Source: Aequorivita iocasae
GTDB taxonomy: Bacteria > Bacteroidota > Bacteroidia > Flavobacteriales > Flavobacteriaceae
Assembly: GCF_016757735.1 (NCBI RefSeq)
Contig: NZ_CP068439.1
Location: 2,480,001 to 2,544,000, forward strand
Direction of reading: 5' to 3'
Length of the DNA stretch: 64,000 nucleotides
This document shows, one piece after another, positions 1-7,713 of this stretch; the first letter of the stretch is position 1; every line of letters begins with the position of its first letter. The position numbers and the translations under genes were made by a program. The notes under the pieces were generated by a model, which was not told the origin of the DNA, did no database searches, and saw only the letters and a program-made list of their open reading frames with translations.

Positions 1-75
1 TGAGGCGTGGGTCGTGAGGCGTGAGTGGTGGGTCGTGGGTCGTGAGAGGTGAGACGTGAGTCGTGGGTCGTGTAC
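1..75. repeat. Short imperfect tandem repeat, GTGAGNCGTG-like
   Basis: The first 75 bases are degenerate copies of units such as gtgaggcgtg and gtgggtcgtg. This is low-complexity intergenic DNA with no coding potential that I can defend. Comparable runs of short degenerate units recur at other gene boundaries in the window (2210-2335, 6918-6985, 34358-34398, 41095-41270). Confidence 0.75.
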
Positions 76-111
76 GTCCCTGATATAGGTTGACCACTTT
101 AAAAGTGACGG

Positions 112-270
112 TTATTTTGAAGACTTTTTATTTTCAGTATTACCCTTCTCGGCTCGGTTAGGCGGTTTTGGCAATTTGGTATCTTTTTTAATGTCGTCCT
201 TATCCTTTTCCACCTCTCCATATTGGTTGTGGTCACGCTTTTTTCCGAATCCGTCAGTTGTATTTCCCAT
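112..270 (-). CDS. Small hydrophilic hypothetical protein (52 aa)
   Basis: A 52-codon frame runs from ATG (complement of 268-270) to TAA (complement of 112-114). The product begins MGNTTDGFGKKRD, has no hydrophobic segment, and is very rich in Lys, Asp, Glu and Asn with two prolines near the middle (KPPN), so it is probably a soluble and perhaps disordered polypeptide. The balanced charged composition and clean start and stop suggest a real gene. I recognise no family. It points away from cysQ, so the two would share a divergent upstream region at 271-397. Confidence 0.5.
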   Translation of the reverse strand: MGNTTDGFGKKRDHNQYGEVEKDKDDIKKDTKLPKPPNRAEKGNTENKKSSK

Positions 271-397
271 GAGTATATTTTTCTTTAAAAATACAAAAGA
301 TTTTGCGGTGGCAGCAAGTATTTTATAAGTATTTCAATCCTTCCAAACAACCTCATTAAATTCAAAATTGTACCTTTCTAGCCCAAAAAAACTAAAT

Positions 398-1186
398 ATG
401 CAATCACTATTAGCTGTTGCGATAAAAGCCGCTTTAAAGGCTGGTATCGAAATCCTAAAAGTCTATAACACTAACTTTGATGTGGAACACAAAAGCGATG
501 ATTCCCCGCTAACCCAGGCCGATAAAAATGCAAATGAAGTAATAAACAGCTTTTTAAAGCATACCCAAATACCCATTATAAGCGAAGAAAATAGGCAGTT
601 GGATTATTCCGAAAGGAAAGAATGGAACCGTTGCTGGATTGTAGATCCATTAGACGGCACCAAGGAATTTATAAAGCGAAATGGTGAATTCACCGTAAAC
701 ATTGCTTTGGTTGAAAACGGTAATCCCGTACTTGGGGTAATTTACGTTCCCGTTTCAAAAGAATTGTATTTTACTTCTGCGGATGGGAAGGCTTCAAAAA
801 AAATAACTGTTGTTTCAGAAGAAGATTCGATTGATGAAATTTTTAAAAATGCCAAAACCATCCGTTCAAGCATAGCCTCTTCCGAAGTTAAAATTGTAGG
901 CAGCCGTTCGCATCTAAATGAAGAAACTAAAAATTACATAGCGACAATAGAAAAAGAAAATAAAGTTGAAATAGTTTCCAAGGGAAGCTCCCTGAAATTC
1001 TGTTTGGTAGCTGAAGGGCTTGCGCAGCTTTATCCCCGGTTTGCCCCAACCATGGAATGGGATACGGCCGCGGGACAAGCAATCTGCAATGCTGTGGGAG
1101 TATCAGTGATTGACCAATCTACCCAAAAACCCATGAAGTACAATAAACCCAATTTGCTCAACAATTATTTTTTGGTAAAAGCATAG
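398..1186 (+). CDS. cysQ: 3'(2'),5'-bisphosphate nucleotidase CysQ
   Basis: CysQ removes the 3'-phosphate of PAP (and PAPS), clearing the by-product of sulfonation reactions in the cytoplasm. The 262-residue product shows the inositol-monophosphatase-superfamily metal site: SEE at about residues 62-64, DPLDGT at 83-88, and WDTAAG near residue 220. The length is normal for the family. I chose ATG 398 because the frame upstream to a TTG at 368 adds only ten unlikely residues. It heads a cluster with cysC, cysD and cysN, which make APS and PAPS; CysQ recycles the end product. The family call is firm; a broader phosphatase substrate range cannot be excluded. Confidence 0.92.
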   Translation: MQSLLAVAIKAALKAGIEILKVYNTNFDVEHKSDDSPLTQADKNANEVINSFLKHTQIPIISEENRQLDYSERKEWNRCWIVDPLDGTKEFIKRNGEFTVNIALVENGNPVLGVIYVPVSKELYFTSADGKASKKITVVSEEDSIDEIFKNAKTIRSSIASSEVKIVGSRSHLNEETKNYIATIEKENKVEIVSKGSSLKFCLVAEGLAQLYPRFAPTMEWDTAAGQAICNAVGVSVIDQSTQKPMKYNKPNLLNNYFLVKA

Positions 1187-1187
1187 C

Positions 1188-1610
1188 ATGAAAGATCAAT
1201 CCCGAAAAAGGCACATAGCCAAAACCATCACATGGCGTATGGTTGGTACGCTGGACACCATATTTTTGTCTTGGCTCATTACCGGAAATCCGCTGACGGG
1301 GCTTAAAATTGGGTTTGCGGAAGTGATAACCAAAATGATACTCTACTATCTCCACGAACGGGTTTGGTTTAACATTAACCTTTCAGAAAAAGGCATTATC
1401 CGCGAAAGTCGCAAGCGCCATGCTTTAAAAACCTTTACGTGGCGAGGGGTTGGCACGCTGGATACGATGTTGCTTTCTTGGTTAATCACAGGCAACCCAT
1501 TAACAGGACTTAAGATTGGTCTTTCGGAACTTTTGACAAAAATGTTTTTATACTATCTTCACGAACGTGTTTGGTATCGCACCAATTATGGGCTGCCAAA
1601 TAGAAAATAG
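1188..1610 (+). CDS. Tandem DUF2061 membrane protein
   Basis: This 140-residue protein contains two near-identical DUF2061 units, about residues 7-60 and 76-133. Each begins RKRH, carries TWR.VGTLDT, a hydrophobic stretch (LSWLITGNPLTGLKIG) and ends YYLHERVW. Most DUF2061 proteins have a single unit, so this is an internal duplication. It starts one base after the cysQ stop and ends six bases before cysC, so it is cotranscribed with sulfate-activation genes. DUF2061 genes are frequent neighbours of cys genes in Bacteroidota; a role in sulfate or sulfonate handling at the membrane is inference from context only. Confidence 0.82.
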   Translation: MKDQSRKRHIAKTITWRMVGTLDTIFLSWLITGNPLTGLKIGFAEVITKMILYYLHERVWFNINLSEKGIIRESRKRHALKTFTWRGVGTLDTMLLSWLITGNPLTGLKIGLSELLTKMFLYYLHERVWYRTNYGLPNRK

Positions 1611-1616
1611 ATTTTT

Positions 1617-2204
1617 ATGGAAGAAAACATAATTCCACATAATTTTAGTATTACGCAACAGCAACGGTGTGATTTAAACAAGCACAAGCCTTTATTGATT
1701 TGGTTTACCGGGCTTTCCGGTTCCGGAAAATCAACAATTGCAAACGCGCTTGAAAAAGCTTTATTTGAAAAAGGGGTTCACACCTATTTATTGGATGGCG
1801 ATAATGTGCGCAAGGGATTAAACAATAATCTTTCCTTTACCCCAGAAGACCGAAGTGAAAATATACGTCGTATTGGTGAAGTAGCCAATTTAATGATTGA
1901 TGCAGGTTTGGTAGTTTTGGCATCATTCGTTTCACCCTATAGGGATGACCGCGAAAATGTAAAGCGTATTGTGGGTTACGAAAATTTCGTGGAAGTTTTT
2001 GTGAACACCCCGATAGAGGAATGTGAACGTAGGGATGTAAAAGGATTATATGAAAAAGCGAGGACTGGTGAAATCAAGAATTTTACTGGTGTAAACGCAC
2101 CCTATGAAACCCCCATGGCTCCAGATGTGGAAATAAATACAATTGTGATTTCTATAGAAGAAGCGGTGGCGATGATTATGAAATTTATTGCAAAAAAAAT
2201 ATAA
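1617..2204 (+). CDS. cysC: Adenylylsulfate (APS) kinase
   Basis: APS kinase phosphorylates adenosine 5'-phosphosulfate to PAPS, the sulfonyl donor for sulfotransferases. The 195-residue protein has the Walker A motif GLSGSGKST at residues 32-40, the LLDGDNVRKGL substrate segment around 59-68, the FVSPYRDDRE region, and KGLYEKARTGEIKNFTG, all diagnostic of CysC. Length is typical of the stand-alone enzyme. It follows the DUF2061 gene closely. No PAPS reductase (CysH) was seen in the window, which fits PAPS being made for sulfation rather than for sulfur assimilation, although cysH may lie elsewhere. Confidence 0.95.
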   Translation: MEENIIPHNFSITQQQRCDLNKHKPLLIWFTGLSGSGKSTIANALEKALFEKGVHTYLLDGDNVRKGLNNNLSFTPEDRSENIRRIGEVANLMIDAGLVVLASFVSPYRDDRENVKRIVGYENFVEVFVNTPIEECERRDVKGLYEKARTGEIKNFTGVNAPYETPMAPDVEINTIVISIEEAVAMIMKFIAKKI

Positions 2205-2209
2205 AGGGA

Positions 2210-2340
2210 ATCGTTAATTCGGGATTCGGGATTCGTTAATTAGGAATTTGGAATTAGGAATTAGGAATTAGGAATTTGGAATTTGGGATTTGGATTTTGG
2301 AATTTGGATTTTGGAATTTGGGATTTGGGAATTTGTGTTG
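2210..2340. repeat. AT-rich GGAATTTGG/GGATTTGG low-complexity repeat
   Basis: Between cysC and the four-helix-bundle gene lies a run of degenerate 7-9 base units (ggaatttgg, gaattagg, ggatttgg). It is non-coding. The same kind of sequence, on either strand, recurs at several other intergenic sites in the window (6918-6985, and as AATCCAAC-type units at 24046-24260, 26145-26300 and 41095-41190). Confidence 0.75.
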
Positions 2341-2372
2341 AATTAGAGTGATAGCATTATAAACGATGGTCT

Positions 2373-2747
2373 ATGGCAGAAAATTTTGAAAAGCTGCATT
2401 GTTGGCAAGCTTGTTATGATTTGAAAACTTATTTGAAAACTAATATTTCGGAAAAGTTGCCAAAAACTGAAAAATTTGAGTTGTATTCACAAATTTTGCG
2501 TGCTTCACGTTCTTCAACTGCAAATATAGCGGAAGGCTGGGGGAGGTATCATTACAAAGAGAATATCAATTTTTTACGTTTTTCAAGAGGTTCGGTGGCT
2601 GAAATTTTGGATCATTGCATTGAAGCAAAAGATTGTGATTATATAAACTTGGAAACTTTAAATGAAATTCGTTCAAAAACTGAAAAATGCATACAATTGA
2701 TAAATGGCTATATCAGGTATCTTCAAAATAGGAATGATGAAAAATGA
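2373..2747 (+). CDS. Four-helix-bundle protein (S23/avd-like)
   Basis: This 124-residue protein belongs to the four-helix-bundle family known from 23S rRNA intervening sequences: the segment LYSQILRASRSSTANIAEGWGRY (shown here only in part as RASRSSTANIAEGWGRY) is the signature, followed by an FLRFSRGSVAEILDH helix. No enzymatic activity is established for the family; members are thought to bind nucleic acid or act as oligomeric accessory proteins. It interrupts the cysC-cysD interval and is bordered by degenerate repeats at 2210-2340 and 2750-2815, suggesting it was inserted rather than being an original operon member. Its function here is unknown. Confidence 0.85.
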   Translation: MAENFEKLHCWQACYDLKTYLKTNISEKLPKTEKFELYSQILRASRSSTANIAEGWGRYHYKENINFLRFSRGSVAEILDHCIEAKDCDYINLETLNEIRSKTEKCIQLINGYIRYLQNRNDEK

Positions 2748-2819
2748 ACAAACTCCCAAACTGATAAACTAGAATTGACAAATTAACGAATTCCAAATTA
2801 ACAAATTAACAAAAGACGA

Positions 2820-3725
2820 ATGAGTAAATATTATTTAAATTATTTGGACGAACTTGAATCTGAAGCCATCTACATTCTCCGGGAGGTTTGGGCACAATTC
2901 CAAAATCCCGTTATATTATTTTCAGGCGGAAAGGACTCCATTCTTGTGACGCATTTGGCAAGAAAAGCATTTTATCCATCCAAGATTCCGTTTCCATTGC
3001 TGCATGTAGATACTGGTCACAACTTCCCCGAAACCATTCAGTTTAGAGATGATTTAATAAAGGAATTGGGACTACAATTAATAGTGGGCTCCGTTCAGGA
3101 ATCGATTGATACAGGGAGGGTTGCCGAGGAAAAGGGAAAAAATGCAACACGCAACGCACTTCAAATTACCACTTTGCTCGATGTCATAGAAAGCAACAAA
3201 ATAGATTGCGCCATTGGCGGTGGTAGGCGCGATGAGGAAAAGGCCCGTGCCAAGGAACGTTTCTTTTCGCACCGTGACGATTTCGGTCAATGGGACCCCA
3301 AAAACCAACGGCCGGAGCTTTGGAATTTACTTAACGGAAAACATTTTGAAGGCGAGCATTTTCGAGCTTTCCCCATAAGCAATTGGACTGAAATGGATGT
3401 GTGGAACTATATAAAACGTGAGAATATAAAAATTCCTTCCCTGTATTTGGCACACCAACGCGAAGTGGTTTGGCGAAATGATTCGTGGATTCCGGTTTCT
3501 GAATTTTTAAAGTTGGAAGAACACGAAAAAATTGAAACCAAAAAAATCCGATTTAGGACTTTGGGAGACATCACCATTACTGGCGGTATAGAAAGCAACG
3601 CCGACACTTTGGAGAAAATTGTTGTTGAAGTTGCAGCAATGAAGCAAACTGAGCGTGGCAACCGAAGTGATGATAAACGTAGCGAAACGGCTATGGAAGA
3701 CAGGAAGCGGCAGGGGTATTTCTAA
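2820..3725 (+). CDS. cysD: Sulfate adenylyltransferase subunit 2 (CysD)
   Basis: CysD is the catalytic PP-loop subunit of ATP sulfurylase; with the GTPase CysN it forms APS from ATP and sulfate. The 301-residue protein has the PP-loop SGGKDS at 35-40, the HVDTGHNFPETI segment, the CAIGGGRRDEEKARAKER motif and the C-terminal ERGNRSDDK...DRKRQGYF typical of CysD. Length is normal. It lies upstream of cysN with a small GxxExxY gene between them, which is unusual because cysD and cysN are normally adjacent. Confidence 0.96.
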   Translation: MSKYYLNYLDELESEAIYILREVWAQFQNPVILFSGGKDSILVTHLARKAFYPSKIPFPLLHVDTGHNFPETIQFRDDLIKELGLQLIVGSVQESIDTGRVAEEKGKNATRNALQITTLLDVIESNKIDCAIGGGRRDEEKARAKERFFSHRDDFGQWDPKNQRPELWNLLNGKHFEGEHFRAFPISNWTEMDVWNYIKRENIKIPSLYLAHQREVVWRNDSWIPVSEFLKLEEHEKIETKKIRFRTLGDITITGGIESNADTLEKIVVEVAAMKQTERGNRSDDKRSETAMEDRKRQGYF

Positions 3726-3792
3726 GGAATCCGTAATAAACGAATTTTTTCCGAATTAATCCAAAATTAAACTAAGTATCCAAATTTAGGGG

Positions 3793-4194
3793 ATGGAAAC
3801 TAATAAGATATTATTTAAGGACGAGAGTTATAAGATTATCGGCGCTTGTATGCAGGTACATAATAATTTAGGCCCTGGTTTTTTGGAAGCTGTTTATGAA
3901 GAAGCGCTGGAAAAAGAGTTCCGTAATTTGAGCATCCCCTATAATAAGCAAGCTAAGCTAAATATTTTCTATAATGACGAAAAGTTGAGTAAAACCTATA
4001 GAGCAGATTTTATATGCTATGAAAAAATTATTGTAGAGATTAAGGCAATAAGTATAGTTCCAATGGCCTTTTCCAAACAATTGAGAAATTATTTGAAGGC
4101 GACAAACCTTGAACTGGGAATACTCGTCAATTTTGGAGAGTCATCCCTAACCTATAAAAGAATTTTAAATAAACCCAATCCGAACCATTCGTAA
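3793..4194 (+). CDS. GxxExxY family protein
   Basis: A 133-residue protein of the GxxExxY family: the naming motif is visible as LGPGFLEAVYEEALEKE near residues 27-43, followed by YNKQAKLNIFY, an acidic-lysine strand IIVEIKAI and LRNYLKA, and GILVNFGE near the C-terminus. The E..K core resembles PD-(D/E)XK nuclease folds, which is why the family is often linked to nucleases, but no activity is established. It sits between cysD and cysN, flanked by short repeated AATTCG-type sequences, and is probably a guest gene rather than part of sulfate activation. Confidence 0.88.
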   Translation: METNKILFKDESYKIIGACMQVHNNLGPGFLEAVYEEALEKEFRNLSIPYNKQAKLNIFYNDEKLSKTYRADFICYEKIIVEIKAISIVPMAFSKQLRNYLKATNLELGILVNFGESSLTYKRILNKPNPNHS

Positions 4195-4238
4195 TAATTC
4201 GAATAAATTCGTGCAAATTCGGATAAATAAGTGATAAT

Positions 4239-5495
4239 ATGGAAATAGACAAAAACCAATTACTAAGGTTCACCACCGCTGGAAGTGTGGACGATGGCAA
4301 GAGCACGTTAATAGGAAGATTGCTTTACGACAGCAAGGCCATATTTGAAGACCAACTGGAAGCTATAGAGAATACCAGCCGTAAGAAAGGTCACGAGGGT
4401 GTTGACCTTGCCTTGTTTACAGATGGACTTCGCGACGAGCGGGAGCAGGGCATAACCATTGATGTGGCCTATAGGTATTTTACCACCCCAAAGCGTAAAT
4501 TCATAATTGCCGATACACCGGGGCACATTCAATATACACGGAATATGGTTACAGGGGCTTCAACGGCAAATGCAGCTTTAATATTGATAGATGCCCGTCA
4601 CGGAGTAATTGAACAAACCAAGCGCCACGCTTTTATCGCTTCCCTCTTGCAGATTCCACATATTATCGTTTGTATCAATAAAATGGATTTGGTGGATTAT
4701 TCAGAAGAAGTATATGAAAATATCGTCAACCAATTTGAGGAATTTTCCTCAAAATTATATGTAAAGGACATTCAGTTTCTTCCTATAAGCGCTTTGAATG
4801 GGGATAATGTGGTAAACCGTTCCACAAACATGGATTGGTACCAAGGCGCTCCTTTATTATATACTTTGGAAACAATGCACATAAGTAGCGACATCAATAA
4901 AATAGATGCTCGTTTTCCGGTACAAACAGTTTTACGCCCACAACGGGAAGGTTTTATAGATTACCGAGGATATGCAGGTCGTGTGGCCAGTGGAATCTTT
5001 AGGCCTGGTGACGATGTAGTTGTGTTGCCTTCCGGCTTTACTTCCAAAATTAAAAGTATAGACAGTATGGACAGTTCTTTGGAAGAGGTATTCGCGCCGA
5101 TGTCTGTTGCTATCACCTTGGAAGACGACATAGACATCAGCCGTGGCGATATGATTGTTAAGGAAAATAATCAACCAAAAGCATTACAGGAATTTGACGC
5201 TATGCTGTGTTGGTTTAACAATTCACCAGCAAGACCTCGCGCGAAATATACTATTGTTCATACTTCCAACGAACAAAAAGCGATGATAAAAGAGGTGGTG
5301 TATAAAATTGATATAAACACTTACGCTCGCGAAGAAGAGGACAAGGAACTAAAAATGAACGACATTGCCCGAATCAGCATTCGGACAACAAGACCATTAA
5401 TGGTTGATGAATACCGCGATAACCGAATTACTGGCAGTTTTGTGCTGATTGACGATGCAACCCATGAGACTGTTGCGGCTGGGATGATTGTATAA
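4239..5495 (+). CDS. cysN: Sulfate adenylyltransferase subunit 1 (CysN)
   Basis: CysN is the EF-Tu-like GTPase that couples GTP hydrolysis to APS synthesis by CysD. The 418-residue protein has G1 GSVDDGKST at 15-23, the switch region REQGITIDVAYRYF, G3 DTPGH, and G4 NKMDL, followed by EF-Tu domain 2/3-like beta-barrels ending in AAGMIV. There is no fused APS kinase domain, which agrees with a separate cysC upstream. It is the last gene of the sulfate-activation cluster. Confidence 0.95.
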   Translation: MEIDKNQLLRFTTAGSVDDGKSTLIGRLLYDSKAIFEDQLEAIENTSRKKGHEGVDLALFTDGLRDEREQGITIDVAYRYFTTPKRKFIIADTPGHIQYTRNMVTGASTANAALILIDARHGVIEQTKRHAFIASLLQIPHIIVCINKMDLVDYSEEVYENIVNQFEEFSSKLYVKDIQFLPISALNGDNVVNRSTNMDWYQGAPLLYTLETMHISSDINKIDARFPVQTVLRPQREGFIDYRGYAGRVASGIFRPGDDVVVLPSGFTSKIKSIDSMDSSLEEVFAPMSVAITLEDDIDISRGDMIVKENNQPKALQEFDAMLCWFNNSPARPRAKYTIVHTSNEQKAMIKEVVYKIDINTYAREEEDKELKMNDIARISIRTTRPLMVDEYRDNRITGSFVLIDDATHETVAAGMIV

Positions 5496-5535
5496 ATTGG
5501 CTATAAGCTATAAGCATTAGGCTTTAAGCATTAGC
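5496..5535. repeat. GGCTATAAGC/TAGGCTTTAAGC intergenic repeat
   Basis: Immediately after cysN there are degenerate units of the type ggctataagc, aagcattagg, ctttaagc. The same unit family occurs at 18041-18070, 26109-26215, 27697-27790 and 34250-34290, always between genes, so it is a dispersed low-complexity family in this genome. Confidence 0.6.
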
Positions 5536-5589
5536 ATTAATGACTTACGACACAGAAATTCACATACTTATTTATTCAGCAGCTAAGCC

Positions 5590-6846
5590 TCACTCCTTAA
5601 TAACTTTATAAATTCCCATTTGTCCTTCCGATACTACCTTCATAAAGTAATGTCCGGCCGATAAGTTAGATACATTTACTTGTGACTTTGTTGACCCAAT
5701 GTCCTGTTTCAATACTTCTTGGCCCATTACATTGTAAATAACCACATTTTGAATTTCTTTGTATGCGGCCAGCTGCAATACTTCTTTTATAGGATTTGGA
5801 TGAAATGTAAATGCATCAATTGCATAATCCGCCGTTCCCAATACATCGGTCTGAAACGTATACGGCCCAGCCCAGGTACTGCTTCCGGTTCCCCCGCAAT
5901 CGGATTGTACGTAATAGTCATAAGATGTATCTGGACTTAAACCTTCCAATAGATAAGGTTTTTCCTCCACTACTATTGTAGTTCCTGTTCCTTGGGTAAA
6001 ACCGGCGATGCCCCATTCTAAATTCCAAGTAGTTGCAGTACCGTTTTCGGTCCAATCCAAAATAGCGGAAGTCAATTGAATATCTATTGCTGTTTGGTCA
6101 GTAGGAGTGGTACAGGGATCTGTTCCCCATGAAATTAAAGCATAGCCGCTATGGCCCGAGCCAGGTTCGCTACCTATTCCATTTCCGCCGCCACCGCCAC
6201 CGCCATAGGCACTGCCATTGGCAGCAGGGTCGGTAACATTGCAAGAAGAATCAACAAATCCAGCGCCCTTACCGCCATTGCCACCGGGAATTCCGCCACT
6301 GTCACCGCCACTTCCTCCAGGCGTTTGGCAATTTCCAGACCAGGGAATAGTATCGCTACCAGTGGCACCATCGCCATCAGACCCAGCGGCACCGCCACCG
6401 CCACCGCCAAAATAGGTCCAATAGCCACCACCTCCTGTACCGCCCATGTAGTTTACAGTACCTCCGGCGCCAACACCACCGGCACCGCCACCACCAAGAT
6501 CAGGATTGGCAACCCATGTTCCCGGCTCACCGCCAGTTGCTTCTATAAATGCTCCCACACTAGTTGTTTCCCCAGCTGTACCACTTTCGCCACCGGCGCC
6601 AATAGTAACTGGTATTACATCAGTAGGAACCACGGTAAAAGTACCCATGGCATAACCCCCGCCGCCGCCACCGCCTGATCCGTTTGTCCCGCCGCCTCCG
6701 CCGCCGCCGATTACTTCAATAGTTATGGATGTTACCCCAGGAGGAACAGTGAAATCGCCTGAAGCCGTAAATTCTTGTGAGCCGGATTGCGCCCAAACAA
6801 ATGGGACGGAAAATGCAATGGTAAATAAAGTAAAAATCTTTTTCAT
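5590..6846 (-). CDS. Glycine-rich secreted protein with FN3-like and T9SS sorting domains
   Basis: Predicted 418-residue exported protein. From the N-terminus: a signal peptide (MKKIFTLFTIAFSVPFVWAQ), a long glycine-rich region of about 220 residues with many GGGG runs, a fibronectin-III-like segment (about residues 245-335: CTTPTDQTAIDIQ...), and a C-terminal type A T9SS sorting domain (FHPNPIKEVLQ...GQEVLKQ...SAGHYFMKV...YKVIKE). It would be secreted across the outer membrane and attached to the surface. The start is the ATG at 6846 just before the signal peptide, not the longer frame. The glycine-rich architecture suggests a structural or adhesive surface protein; the ligand is unknown. 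Confidence 0.85.
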   Translation of the reverse strand: MKKIFTLFTIAFSVPFVWAQSGSQEFTASGDFTVPPGVTSITIEVIGGGGGGGTNGSGGGGGGGYAMGTFTVVPTDVIPVTIGAGGESGTAGETTSVGAFIEATGGEPGTWVANPDLGGGGAGGVGAGGTVNYMGGTGGGGYWTYFGGGGGGAAGSDGDGATGSDTIPWSGNCQTPGGSGGDSGGIPGGNGGKGAGFVDSSCNVTDPAANGSAYGGGGGGGNGIGSEPGSGHSGYALISWGTDPCTTPTDQTAIDIQLTSAILDWTENGTATTWNLEWGIAGFTQGTGTTIVVEEKPYLLEGLSPDTSYDYYVQSDCGGTGSSTWAGPYTFQTDVLGTADYAIDAFTFHPNPIKEVLQLAAYKEIQNVVIYNVMGQEVLKQDIGSTKSQVNVSNLSAGHYFMKVVSEGQMGIYKVIKE

Positions 6847-6917
6847 AGTATATGTTTTAGAATAATTCAACAATTTATATAAAATTCAGATAAATTCTTA
6901 CAAATAGGGATAAAATT

Positions 6918-6985
6918 GGATTCGTTAATTTGGGATTTGGGATTTGGGATTTGGGATTTGTGATTTGGGATTTGTGATTTATTAT
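6918..6985. repeat. GGGATTT-type heptad/octad repeat
   Basis: A run of near-identical gggattt units with occasional t-for-g changes (gggatttggg, gtgatttggg) between the glycine-rich protein gene and the T9SS remnant. It creates spurious minus-strand frames with repeated NHKSQIPNPKSQ-like residues, which should not be annotated as protein. Confidence 0.75.
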
Positions 6986-7139
6986 GATGGGGCGAACTTG
7001 CAGTATATAATAGGAATGAAGCTTTATTGACCCATTCTGCATAACCAACAATAAAATTTTTGTTGATATGGTGGATGCTGACCACAAATAAGTTACGGGC
7101 CGGCACAAGTTTCTATATTTTGCCCATGGCACACGTACT

Positions 7140-7318
7140 CACGGAAGAAATATATTCTTGCTCAACGCGATCCAGAACGATGTTAAATGGAGGTAAAGTC
7201 ATTACAATGGAAGCGCAGCAGCCAATGATGCAACTCGACTTAAGCCCCTTGCCAAAAGGAGCTTATTTATTAAAAATAGAGACTTAAACTGGCATGGCGG
7301 TAAAGACCAAAGGATTTT
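7140..7318 (+). pseudogene. Remnant of a T9SS C-terminal sorting domain
   Basis: A plus-strand frame ends with QLDLSPLPKGAYLLKIET, the typical end of a type A T9SS sorting domain. It is followed by a stop codon at about 7285-7287 and, in the same frame, TGMAVKTKGF, which looks like the final segment (normally ..TG...K.VKK) after a nonsense change. No signal peptide or upstream domain is present. It is probably the tail of a decayed secreted protein gene. Confidence 0.5.
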
Positions 7319-7556
7319 AAAAAAAATTATAAAAGGTTTAAAGATTGCTTTTTTGCCGCACGAGAGAATGTAGACAAAAAGGAAGACGACGCAGTTTAAG
7401 ATAATACGAAAATCTGGAAAATCAAAGTTTTAAATTACTGATTTTAAGCGATATATTTAGTTTGGCTTTTGCTGTATTATAATTTATTCCAGTTTAAGAC
7501 TTCAGGATACCTACATAATTTTTCCTACCATTTAATTAACATTTAATCGATTTTAA

Positions 7557-7590
7557 TTGGCAGTTAATCGAGATGGGTTGGTTATCTTTG
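7557..7590 (+). promoter_or_regulatory. Putative Bacteroidota-type promoter of the polysaccharide locus
   Basis: TTG at 7557-7559 and TATCTTTG at 7583-7590 match the TTTG / TAnnTTTG pattern of Bacteroidota housekeeping promoters, with a spacer slightly longer than usual. The site is about 120 bases upstream of the flippase gene, the first gene of the locus. Confidence 0.35.
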
Positions 7591-7713
7591 CGGGCTTAAA
7601 TTTTTTTGAGACGAGTATAGCGCTGGTTTTAAATTTTATTGACTACAATGTGAAAGTCATTAAGAAACACTAATATAAGGTGGGATAATGAAGTTTAGTT
7701 TAATTATTTTTAA

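Larger units (their letters stand above)
6847..7713. other. Intergenic region: repeats, T9SS remnant, upstream region of polysaccharide locus
   Basis: This 867-base gap holds a GGGATTT-type degenerate repeat (about 6918-6985), a decayed T9SS sorting domain (about 7140-7318), and an AT-rich stretch with a plausible -33/-7 promoter at 7557-7590. The remainder, including reading frames on the minus strand across 6990-7130, gives no recognisable protein. Confidence 0.6.

Noticed and set aside
6174-6431. Minus-strand frame within the glycine-rich gene in another frame
   Set aside because: Repetitive codon artefact of the glycine-rich region.
6151-6678. Long plus-strand frame opposite the glycine-rich protein
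   Set aside because: It is the antisense of the glycine-codon-rich T9SS gene (GGN repeats read as alanine/threonine), with no independent signal or domain.
6867-7132. Two overlapping minus-strand frames of 79 and 85 codons
   Set aside because: They consist mostly of the GGGATTT repeat (NHKSQIPNPKSQ-like residues) and a neighbouring stretch without family match.
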